Of a DNA stretch of 64,000 bases, positions 10,139 through 20,080 are shown in pieces. The notes beneath the pieces were generated by a model. The model searched no databases and was not told the origin of the DNA. It worked only from the letters and a program-made list of their open reading frames with translations. A program made the position numbers and the translations under genes. Source of the stretch: Selaginella moellendorffii (taxonomy: Eukaryota; Streptophyta; Lycopodiopsida; Selaginellales; Selaginellaceae); NCBI RefSeq assembly GCF_000143415.4, contig NW_003314330.1:774089-838088 (forward strand), written 5' to 3'. The number at the start of each line of letters is the position of its first letter. Positions within the stretch are counted from its first letter, which is position 1.

Positions 10139-12032
10139 TCAAACCAGTAATGGCTTGCACGTAGAAACCTGTTTGTTCTTCCTGTGAGTCACTGCTGCTG
10201 TGAAGTTCGAGTGAAAAAGCTTTTCAAGCCGGCAGGAATGAGCTCCAACGAGTTCCGTGACTTGAGGCTCGTCTCGCGGCACAATCGCGTAGTCATCCCC
10301 ATACTCGTCAAGGCCCTCTTCCAGGAGTTGCCAGAGCATTGCCCCGGCACACGCTTCTCCGTTTCGTGCCGAGTCGAAGGCCGCGTCATACATTGCCTTT
10401 AAGAGCTCAAGCCGGTGTCTCGTGCTAGATTTCGTTTTGAGCCCAAATTCTGTGACCAGCACCGGCTTTTGCAATCTCAAAGCACCGTCTTGGACGTGCG
10501 TATCAACCCATTTAGAGAAGCCTTTGAGCTGTTCCTCGAAGCTCACCTCGGGCATCCTGAAAAAAGCAGGCTACGTGAAACTCTGATCAAAGAAAAAGAG
10601 AGACAGTCTCACCATATATCCGGATATGCATGAATCGAAGCGAAATCTATAGTCGAGAGAAGGTGGTTGCGTATGAAATCCGAGCCAAGGAAATCCGCCC
10701 AGTGTCCTGGATTGGCTACTAAGCTGTCGGGACTCCAACTATTGTAGAATCCTTCCAGTCCAACAGTTAGCAGGTGCTTGCTGTCCAGGGACTTGACGTA
10801 CACGGACATTTCTTCGATCCAAGTCTGCGTCCAAAACTCTAGTATTTTAAGTGAAACTTTGCAAAAGTAAAGAACCTGTAGTGTGTTTCCCGAGGGATCA
10901 ATGATGCAGCGTGGTTCGTTCATGAGCTCCCATGCGAAGATGGCTGGCTCGTCTTTGTAGGCCACCCCGGTAATGCTGTTCACTCTTGTTAGTATTTTCT
11001 GCCACAAGGAAAAACAACAAGATCTCAACGAAACGACTGGCTGCATTGATCTACCTTGACGTGAGATTTGTAGTAGTCTTTGATGGTTGGATCGGAGAAG
11101 AAAGTGTCGTTGCTATAGCCGACGTCGGCACTGGCTTGACGAGCCCAGTAAACGTACTGTCCTTTGCCACCGAATGCTTCCAGATTATTTGTCAGGCTTA
11201 GCAACAACCTGATGTTGCGACGACGGGCTTCAACGATTACATAATCCAGAGCCTGCCACAAGACAAAGAAGACTTAGAACACTTCTCTTCAAAAGAAAAA
11301 AGAAAAAAGTTTTCAATGTAGAAAAACCAAAAACGATCCTAAGAGGGAGAAGAAGAAGTGTTCAGTAGGACAATTCTCTTGAAATGAAAAGAAACACTTC
11401 TATGACGAAAATCCATCCTAAGAAGGAGAAGAAAGAAAGTGCTATGAAAAAAAACCAAAACGAAGCATCCATCCTAAGAACAAGAAGAGGAAGAAAAGAT
11501 CAACTTAGAACACTTATCTTGAAATGCAAAGAAACACTTCTATGACGAAAAATCCATCCTAAGAAGAAGAAGAAAAGCTATAAGAAGAAGAAGAAAATCT
11601 CAGGAGCTACTTAAAACACTTTTCTAGGTAGAAAAAAGAGAAAAAGAAACTTCTAAAGAGCAGCACTACCTATAGTACCTTGAAAACGTCCTCGTCGTAG
11701 TGGCCAGGAGATCTTTGCAATGCATGGTAGCCAGCATCGTTGAAAGCCCAAGTTCTCACAAGGTTGAGCCCCATGCCGGCTCCATCGTCGAGGATGGATC
11801 TCACATTGGACCGGCTGAGCCACTCCACCGCCTCGCTCATCATCCAGTAGGAATTCCAGCCATTGATGTAGAAAGGCCGGCCATCCACAAAGAACTGCGT
11901 GCCATCCCTTCGCACAAACCCCATCTCCGGGAGCTTGATGGGCAGCCGGATATTGCCATTGAGGATGAGGTATCCAATCCCTATAATCCCCAGGATCGCA
12001 ATCGCTGTGTAGCTCGCATAGTTGTTTACCAT
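10139..12032 (-). CDS. MAN: Mannan endo-1,4-beta-mannosidase (GH5), five exons
   Basis: Endo-beta-mannanase, which hydrolyses internal beta-1,4 links of mannans in the wall. Exons: 12032-11679, 11252-11055, 10998-10876, 10824-10613, 10556-10139; all introns are GT..AG, phases agree, and the product is 434 aa. Residues ~8-26 form a hydrophobic signal anchor or uncleaved signal peptide. The GH5 landmarks are RTWAFND, the acid/base Glu212 in [15 protein letters not shown] and the nucleophile Glu332 in [10 protein letters not shown]. Both catalytic residues are present, so activity is likely. The length suits the plant MAN family. Intron 1 is long (426 bp) and repetitive while the others are about 50-60 bp. 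It is divergent from the FLX-like gene, 407 bp apart. The exact paralogue number cannot be given. Confidence 0.92.
11269..11640. repeat. Purine-rich tandem repeat inside mannanase intron 1
   Basis: The plus strand is almost entirely A/G with units such as AAGAAACACTTCTATGACG and ATCCATCCTAAGAAG recurring at about 11385 and 11525, with a weaker third copy near 11270-11350. In the mRNA sense this is a long pyrimidine tract within the intron. Confidence 0.7.
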
Positions 12033-12439
12033 GCTCGATCCACCGATCTAGCCCCCGGAATCTGAGAGCTCAAGAGCTGGAATCCAAAGCTCTTGATCGA
12101 CCTGCAATACCTGGCCGCGCTTTGTAGAATTCCCTTCCCGGAGAGATGGCGACCTCGCAGCACACTCGCATTTGACTAGTAGAGAGATCGATCGATGCGC
12201 GAATGGATCGCGGACGAAAACTTCCCTCGCGATGTTACGTTTCATCAGCAATGAAGAGCGTACGATGACGGTGTTTAGTACGGAATATGAGGTCCAAGGC
12301 TCGATTCTCCTTAGCACAGCACTAGGGCAAGTGCAAAGTGGGTGGTCTTGGTTCGATTCCTGCGAGTAACAAGTAAATTTCTAGGGTTCTTCGTGAGGGA
12401 GCCGCAAGAGGTGAGTCCGCCGCCTCGCCGATTGATACA
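12033..12439. promoter_or_regulatory. Divergent promoter region between mannanase and FLX-like genes
   Basis: The two start codons are 407 bp apart on opposite strands, so both promoters and leaders must lie here. A CTAGGGTT motif, typical of plant gene starts, occurs at about 12382-12390 close to the plus-strand gene. I see no clear TATA box. Confidence 0.5.
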
Positions 12440-14337
12440 ATGGCAGGTCGGGGCAGGATGCGAGTCCCTCAGCAAGGAGTCGCAATCTTGCGGCCTCACG
12501 GCAGGGGCTCCATGGTCGTGCCGCCTCCGCCGATCATCGAGCAGAAGCTTGCGGCCCAGCACCTGGAAATCCAGCGCCTGCTGACCGAGAACCAGCGATT
12601 CGCGGCGACGCACGTCGCGCTGAGGCAGGATGTGGCGCAGCTCCGCCAGATTATCTCCCAGAACGACGCCAAGATGTCGGCATTGGAGAGGGAGCTGGAG
12701 CAGGCGAGGAGCGAAATCAAGACGGTGAATTCGCATCGCCAAGAGCTCCTCCTCCAGGCACAGCAGATGACACAGGATTTGCATCGCGCTCGATCGGATG
12801 CCCAGCAAATGGCCGTGATGAGGGCCGAGAATGACACGCTCCGCCAGGAGCTCCAGAGGCTCAAAGCTACTTACGAGCCAAGCAGTGGCAGTGCTGGCGG
12901 TGGTGGTGGCGGTGGTGGTGGCGGTGGTGGTGGAGTTTCTACTTCTGCTAGTGGCAAGGATCATCAAGAACAGCTCTCCAAGGAGGTGGAGAAGCTTCGC
13001 GCAGTGGCAGCATCAGTGAATTATCCAGTGGCTTCTTCCAGCGCTTCATACGTCGCCAATGGGAGTGTGGCCGCCACTCCTTCCAGCGCTCCTGTGGAGA
13101 CATGGACGACACACTACGCTCCAAATGGCTCTCTCTTCTACTACAACACAGTCACGGGTGTAACGCAGTGGGAGAAGCCGGCCTCGCTCGCCGCAAGCCA
13201 GGCCGGGCAGGAGCTTCATTCCAATCCACAAGCCGCGCTTCAGCAAACCATGCACCAAGTTCTCATCCAGCAGCATCAAGCTGCTGCCGCAGCCGCCGCC
13301 GCCGCCGCGTATCAGTTGAGTGGTCACTCCGCCACTCCGGGCCTCCAGCAATTCCCACAGCAGCTGCTCTACGCTCCTCAGCCATCCTCCCAGATCACAG
13401 GAGCTCCAGGACCAGGGACCTCGACCAACTTACCCGGTACAAGTCAGCCATCTACAAGCCAAAACCCGTTGTCATTCCTGGCGCGATCCTCAGGTGCGTC
13501 TTTTCTTGTTTTTGATTCTCTCTAAGCATCGACTTCAACCATTTTCAGGAGTCGTTAACCCTTCACTCAAGCCCGACGGTGTTTCTTCACGGCAATCTCC
13601 CTCAGCTGCTAACAGCCCCTCTAGGCCACAAGGTGAGTGCTTTCTGTGAGGATCTAGCTACTTCTCATCCTTTTCGTGTTTTTTCTTCTTTTTCCAGGTG
13701 CGACGTTGTCTGTGTATGGGATCTCTGCCGACTACCGGGACTCGGACTTGGTGGACCTATTCAAGCCTTACGGGAGTGTTTTATATGCCAAAGTCGCTAC
13801 CGCCAAAGAAATGGCTGCGGGCCAGCCGTGTGGTAAGCCAAGCCATTTTTTTCTGTTCTGTAGTTTCTTTTTTTCTCTGTCCTTCATTCATGCGAGCTTC
13901 CAGCTTCTCGACTTTCAGTGTTCTTCTATAGCCACTTTCGTGTCCGTCGTTCGCTTCGCTCTAGCTAGAAATGATCCGAGACGCTTACCTCTATCCGAGC
14001 TTGGCCAAAACCAACGAGCTTTTCCCTTTTTCCCTGACTTGGAAGAAGCCTCTCTCCTTGAAACAATTTCCTGCCAAGTGCTTGCAGTTCGTCCTCGTTA
14101 TTTACTTCTACAGTACCGATTGATCGCATCAGATTTCTTATTTCTCGTTTGTTTGCAAATCTCCGGTTTACCTCAGGAACTGTGACAATGGACACGAGAC
14201 GGTCTGCCGAGGCAGCCATGACTGCCATGAATGGAGTGTCGATCTCTGGCAGTGCACTTGAGATAAAACTCCAGCGTGACCAAGACGTTGATTTTCCTTC
14301 CAAACAGAAAAGTGGTGCTTATCGATCTTCTTACTAA
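12440..14337 (+). CDS. FLX-like coiled-coil protein with WW and RRM domains
   Basis: Four exons, 12440-13493, 13549-13632, 13698-13832 and 14177-14337, join in frame through GT..AG introns to a 477 aa protein. Residues ~30-150 match the FLX/FLL coiled coil of the FRIGIDA-associated family (PPPPIIEQKL, LLTENQRFAATHVALRQDV, SDAQQM), followed by a glycine run (~155-167) and an EVEKLR coil end. A WW domain follows at ~217-245 (ETWTTHYAPNGSLFYYN, QWEKP). After a Gln/Ala/Pro-rich linker, an RRM occupies ~380-466 (ATLSVYGISADY as RNP2; AEAAMTAMNG). WW domains bind proline motifs and RRMs bind RNA, so a nuclear co-transcriptional role is likely. FCA also combines RRM and WW, in the order RRM-RRM-WW. 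The RNP1 motif looks weak in this model, and the 344-bp last intron may hide coding sequence. Confidence 0.85.
12888..12935 (+). repeat. GGT/GGC microsatellite coding polyglycine
   Basis: A run of GGT and GGC codons gives about 13 Gly in a row between the coiled coil and the EVEKLR segment. It replaces about 25 residues of coil expected at this point in FLX-like proteins (my recollection of the family). Confidence 0.85.
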
Positions 14338-15020
14338 CGCTCGCGCGATTGTTTCTCTTTTAACTCTCTATATTTCTCTTTGCTCTTTCTGCGTCTCCGT
14401 TTTTCTTTTCTACGAAGCTAATCCGTTTATCCAGATTCTTTTGCTGCTCTAGTTTTGTGCAGGCCTTGCCTTCTCTATGATGTTTTTGCTGGTTTTTACA
14501 GGCTTTCCTTTGTGAAGTAAAGATTCACGTTGGTTTTTAACTTCCGTCTTCTATTAAAGACTCGGGCTCCTGTCCTTCGGCAAGTTGCCGGCTGCAAAAC
14601 TATAGGGAGACGATCCGTCATACCCTCTTGGAACCAGGGCTTCTAATGGAAGCTTGCCAACACCAGGAGATTCTACTTCTACATGGTTCCTAAGGTGGAT
14701 CGACCATCGTCATTTGCCGGAGTAATCCCTTGGGAAGTTGGATGAGTCATTTGTTTTGGGAGAGCCGAACTAGAGTACCTCCAAGTGAAGAGTGTACGTG
14801 TGAATTCAATACGTAACTCAAGATATGAAGCTATCCTTAGTGGATACTCTGGCTGTTCTCTGGGAAGTATAGTGTGCAGCCTTTTGGAATTGCACTTAAG
14901 TCAAGCCTGGACCGATCCATGAATGAAGCATTTGCCCATGTTCTTAGTTTGGCTTTCATTTAGTGAAGCAGTACCTCGTGCCAGCTGGTTGTTTTTCTAC
15001 TAGATTATTAATAAAATTTA
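14338..15020 (+). other. 3' region of the FLX-like gene, no gene seen
   Basis: Base composition stays genic to about 15.0 kb, then turns AT-rich. T-rich tracts after the stop fit a 3' UTR; I find no ORF or RNA gene. Confidence 0.4.
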
Positions 15021-16480
15021 CCTGGAAAACGTACCACTTTGGGTCAAAAGCTTTTCATTATAAACCCTTAGTAATAAGTAAAACTGCATATTTATATAAG
15101 GGGTTTAGTTTATAGATCTTGGTTAGCCTGTTAAAGGCTAATTTGAAATTTACCTTTATATTAATTTTAGAGTATCTAAAATTTTTAATTAATCATAAGC
15201 CATTTTAAATTTTAACATTACCAATAAGATTAAATATAAAGAATCTTTAAATATTCTCTTATAATTCAAATAGACCTTACATTAATTATTCAAATTCGAG
15301 CTAAGTGCTATGCCTTAATTAAGCCCTTATCTAAATATGAAATGATCATATGAGATGAGTTCTTAAACAAACAATCACAAAAGTCATGAGTATTGAAGTT
15401 GACTCCTTTTAAAGCTTTAGAACTTTGGCTACCATGAGGGATAATATAACCCCAATCCCAATAGGGAGGAAGAGATTAGAAGAAATAGATAGCCAGATAA
15501 GCAAGGAATGGAATGAAGGATGGAGAGGAGAAGGAAGAAGTACAGAGAAGATAATAGCATGCCCTAAGCTCACGTTGTCCCTCCTTATAATTGGCATGAA
15601 GATTAAGCCGTTAACAAGCCATCCCTCCTTAAAACTTTGGTCCTCTGGAGTTGCGACTTCCCCACCAAGGTCATAGAATTGTTCATCCATCACCCAGGTA
15701 TCCTCATTGTAATCCAAGCCTTCCTAGCGTATTCTGTGCAATGGAAAATGAGGTCAATTCTTATCTATAGCTGATGTGTGATCTCAATCTTCCTTTAGCA
15801 CCAACTATCTCTCCTACAATCTTGACAAGAGGAAATATGCATTCATAAGGAAAGCCCTGAAAAAGTAAAAGAAATGGCCCAGTAGATGGATGGTGTTAAC
15901 TATAGATTGTTATGTATTACAGTGCTATCAAGGTTAATTGGGTTGTGCTTCAAGAAAAGCATAAGATGGTTCAAACATTTGATTGGAAACGTAAATGTAA
16001 CTTTGTCTATAAGAATCTTTTTACACCAATTTTCAATCAACTTTTAGATTTTCTAAGAAGGTTTGGTACATTATCCATGGCATCTTAAGAGCAACATTTT
16101 TTTGAAGAAAAGTGGAATGGGGGAATGACTCTACTCATAGCAACAAAGGAAGTTATAAGAAATACAAACATGTAATTCTAAACAAAGTATTGTTTAGGAG
16201 GTTTATAAAGACCTGTAGTGAAAAGCTGTTATACAAAACTAGAATGCTTGCTGATGGGACAATGTGTACTTCTATACCAAGAAGCAATATAAATAGAAAT
16301 TAATGTAGAGTTAATTAAAGTAACAAAAGAAGAAACCAATCAGTCCAATATTGTGAAGTATTTCAGTTTCTCAAAATGTGATGAGTGTATGGCAATCAAA
16401 ATAAAACTTTCAATAAATATATATATGAAAAAAGAAATAATTTAATTTCATATACAAAGAACATAGCATAATATGGACTA
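15021..16480. other. AT-rich intergenic DNA, no supported gene
   Basis: Only short frames occur. The longest, 102 codons on the minus strand at 15409-15717, has no motif I recognise. The stretch looks like decayed repeat DNA leading into the DUF7869 relic. Confidence 0.5.
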
Positions 16481-16484
16481 AAAA

Positions 16485-17345
16485 AGTTGTCACACTGCTT
16501 ATTATAGCAACAGGGTAATACCGATTGAACATCTAGAAAACTACCTTATCATCATTTATGACACGATGGACTGATTGAATTTATTCTAAAACCTAAGGAT
16601 ATTAAGTAGAAAATTACAGACACTTCTTTGTTCTATTGTAAATCAATTATTACTATTTCATCCTTATCCAAGTGCTTGTAGAGGCCAAAAACATCTACAT
16701 ATTTTGAATGAATCCTTCTCTATTTGAAGTCTAGGGAAAAGCTTTTATATCAAATGATTATGTTTTCAGTTTTGAGAAAACTCATCAAAAAGTTAGTGGT
16801 TTTCTCAATTGCAAGTGGTTTGCTATGAAACAACATTAGTAGATAACAAGTCTTATCTATCAATTTCCAATGAACTCAATTTCATACATTTGCCACTTCA
16901 CTTACTTCTTTAAATGGATAATGCTGGAATTGATAACAAAAATATATATATCATGGTATATTTATCTTTATTGGTGGTAAAATGTATATTCAAAATAATG
17001 ATATTAAGCTTGGGTACACTCATGAAGATATAGATGCTTTATTTAGTCATATCTTGAAATCACTTAAATAGGCAAGTTGGTTTACAACTCATACACCGTT
17101 TTTAAGAATGCATCTCTCAAAAAACACTTCCCAACTTCATAATATAAATTGCAGATTTCAAAGGATTTGTGAAGGGCTTTCTAAAAAACAAAAGACATTA
17201 TAATTTCATTTTAGAATATAGAATAAAAATTTAGTTATGCATTACAAGATGGGATAAAATATGGTTTCCAATTAAAAATATTGAGCTCTTAAAAAATGAC
17301 CAAGATGGAAACCCTCTTCTTCCTAAAAGTTTTTCACAACAACTT
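16485..17345 (+). pseudogene. Decayed DUF7869-type transposon protein
   Basis: No long frame survives, but pieces in several frames appear in the right order. YLIIIYDTMD is near 16540-16572. MDNAGIDNKNIY starts at 16914 (compare QLDNCARDNKN in the family). LGYTHEDIDALFSHILKSLK lies at 17009-17068, the family hallmark GHTHEDID. DFKGFVKGFLKNK begins at 17154. A KNDQDGNPLLPKS end segment lies near 17296-17335. This pattern matches the C-terminal half of DUF7869 proteins found in many transposon-like genes of plants and other eukaryotes (from memory). Frameshifts and stops show that it is dead. The terminal repeats of the element are not visible to me. Confidence 0.6.
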
Positions 17346-17950
17346 TTGTTTTAGTGAAAATTGAACTTAATAATAAGGAGATTGTTATTGGTATTAAAGC
17401 TTTTATGGATTTTTGGAGAAAACATCCATATGATTTAGCTATTGAAAATAACTATACCATAAAGTATTGACTAGTGGTTAATTAGCAGAAGAAAGTCAAA
17501 TATGAAATTACTAGTTCACATATGAAAACTTGATCAATTGCATGATGACTTCTAGCCTCTTCCTTGAATACAACCTTATTAATTAGATGATGTAATATTT
17601 GAAATCAATAACAATATAGAGGTACTTTAAAGTCTAAAATAGCACCAACATCATGCTTTCACTTTGCCAGAGCAATTTATAAACAATAAAAAAAAAAAAT
17701 TCGAGAGATGATTTATGGGGTTCAAATATAAAAAGATGATTTATGTTTGTGCACCCATAAATAAGAGTGCACCCCCTTTTTTAATTGGTTAAAGGTTTTA
17801 AAATAAACATCCTTAGGTTTGAATAATATTAGGTTATGCGAGAAGTCCAAACTCAAAAGCTTACATTTAGTATCAAAAGGGTCTCAGGTCTAACTCTATT
17901 TATTAGCTAAGGAATCGCACCACATATCAATTGACATTTGGTAGGTTTAA
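17346..17950. other. AT-rich DNA, no supported gene
   Basis: An A-run near 17687-17698 and AT-rich text precede the old LTR. No feature is recognised. Confidence 0.4.
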
Positions 17951-18552
17951 TGTCGCGAATGTGACTTCAGGTATCGAAAGTTACTTATCAACTAGTCCTT
18001 ACAGACACTCTTACCTTATTGCCACGATGGCAGGAGGTTAGTATTGCTAGACCCTTTATTAGTCCTTTTTGTGTTAGTGGAGTTAATTGGGCATTTCGAG
18101 TGTATTTATACTGGACGAACATAAGGACAGAATTCCTACGTGTTATTAGCTAAGCATATTTAACCTGGTAAGGAGTTCCCATCTTGTTTTGTCTTGCACT
18201 TGCTAATGATAAGAACCCTTGTGTATTAAAATTAATCCCTCAATATCGCTACATGATAGCTTACTGTGTCTGCCAAACACCCTTACTATCATGCCTTTTG
18301 TGTTAGTTTCATTTCGGTCCCAAATGTTATTTATGGAAAGTGTTCAAATTTGCTCATTTGGCATATCTATGGAATGTAGAAATTGGTCTGAACACAATGG
18401 TGTTCATCCCATATCCAAATTCGCAATTTAGCGCCATTCCATATTTAATAAGTTTCGAGCTTGTCCCAGAGACTAACTTTTGATACTAAAGGAGGTTTGG
18501 GGTGAAAGCCCAAAGCGTGTGTTCCTCAAGGAGAGGGGGGGGGGGGGGGGGA
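17951..18552 (+). repeat. Old chromovirus LTR, left half (split by young element)
   Basis: It starts TGTCGCGAATG, the inverse of the young LTR end, and runs as a diverged copy of that LTR in the opposite orientation up to a G-run and GGGGA. The rest of the LTR resumes at 25914. The divergence, largely C/G to T/A, shows it is much older than the element inserted in it. Confidence 0.85.
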
Positions 18553-19472
18553 TGTAACGCACCTGAATTTGGAGCCGAACTCCAAGCCCGTTGCGCTACA
18601 AAACGAGGGTCCGGGGCAAGCCCACGAGCACCAGCTCCCCGTATCCAGCACCTGCACGCAAAATGGTGTCAGACGGAGTCTGGCACAATTTTGGCATACC
18701 GGTGGCCTAACGCAAGGAGGAGGGTACTCCACTGACTAGAGCAGCGTGGAGCTTGGGCTTAGACCCAAGCCGGACGCAGAACAAGGAGCGACACAGCCCA
18801 GCGGGAGCCAAACTAATGTCTCAGGTGGTCGGACATGCATTCCAACCACTATCCCTACTATACATTTGGAACCCCCCACAGCCCCCCCCCCCTTGAGGAA
18901 CACACGCTTTGGGCTTTCACCCCAAGCCTCCCTTAGTACCAGGAGTTAGTCTCTGGGACAAGCTCGAAACTTACTAAATATGGAATGGCGCTAGATTGCG
19001 AATTTGGACACGGGACGAACACCATTGTGTTCAGGCCGACCTCTACATTCCGTAGATATGCCAAATGAGCAAATCTAAACACTTTCCATAAATAGCATTT
19101 GGGACCGAAATGAGACTAACACAAAGGGCATGATAGCGAGGGTGTTTGGCAGACACGGTAAGCTATCATCCGGCGTTATTGAGGGACTAATCTCAATACG
19201 CGAGGGTTCTTGTCACTAGCCAGTGCAAGACATAACGAGACGGGAACTCCTTACCGGGCTAAGTATGCTTAGCTAATAGCACGTAGGAATTCCGTCCTTA
19301 TGCTCGTCCGGTCTAAGTACACTCGAAATGCCCAGTTAACTCCACTAGCACAAGAGGGGCTACTAAAGGGATCCAACTGTACCGATCTCCTGCCGTCATG
19401 GCAGTAAGGAAAGAGTGTCCGTAAGGACTAGCCGACAAGTATCTTTCGATACCCGAAGTCACATTCGCGACA
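18553..19472 (-). repeat. 3' LTR of the young chromovirus
   Basis: 920 bp, bounded on the plus strand by TGTAACGC and GCGACA, so it starts TG and ends CA on both strands. It matches 24988-25908 except at about three positions (for example TAACGC/TAGCGC and CCGGGG/CCGGTG) and one base in a C-run. Confidence 0.95.
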
Positions 19473-19490
19473 CTCTCCCCCCCTTAGGGA
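19473..19490 (-). other. Polypurine tract of the young chromovirus
   Basis: On the minus strand CTAAGGGGGGGAGAG abuts the 3' LTR and can prime plus-strand DNA synthesis. Confidence 0.75.
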
Positions 19491-20080
19491 AGATCGACGT
19501 CCTCGTCGATGCATACCCGAGTCTAGCAAACCGTCAAGGAAACAACTGCGAAAGTTAACGGAAAGCACACTATGTGGGAAACACACCGACTTAAATGAGT
19601 TATGGAACGACCTCTCCTCTACGTCCAAAGACGTTAACACTCAGACACCCTCCGGCCGTCACCGACAAGGAAATGACTAGCAAAGTTAGCCACCCTTGCT
19701 GCTCCGAGTACCACTCGGCTTACAAAGGAATGATACATCCCTGCCCGCAGGGACATAGGGAGAGGGCCAGAGGCCCAACTTCCCCTGAGCAAGAAATCAA
19801 CCCCGTCGGGAAGATTTAGATAACTACTATAAACTGGCAGATTAAGTTGTTTACACGATCATGCCCCTTTTCGAAAATGAGTCATCGAGAGAGAGGCGGG
19901 GACTTGTGATCAGTCTATAATAGTTATCCCCATGGTTATGGATTGGACCCATGCACCGAAGTGCCGAAGTCAGCCTGCCAAAACTGACCCAAGTACTAAT
20001 GAACGAGAGAAACGACACTTTGATTTATAAAAATAGATTACTTTATTGATTTGCAAGATTTATTACAAGGTTTACAAAAG
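19491..20080 (-). other. Untranslated 3' internal region of the young chromovirus
   Basis: About 600 bp between the gag-pol stop and the polypurine tract hold no long ORF. A diverged copy occurs at 31801-32340, next to another old LTR of the family. Confidence 0.7.

Noticed and set aside
12299-12370. Possible tRNA gene because of a GGTTCGATTCC B-box-like string
   Set aside because: The T-stem and acceptor stem do not pair and no anticodon arm can be drawn; chance match.
15409-15717. 102-codon minus-strand frame with a hydrophobic end
   Set aside because: No motif, no intron or promoter support, within AT-rich decayed DNA.
18533-18552. G-run as a G-quadruplex or telomere-like feature
   Set aside because: It is the inverse of the C-run inside the LTR family and simply marks the insertion point.
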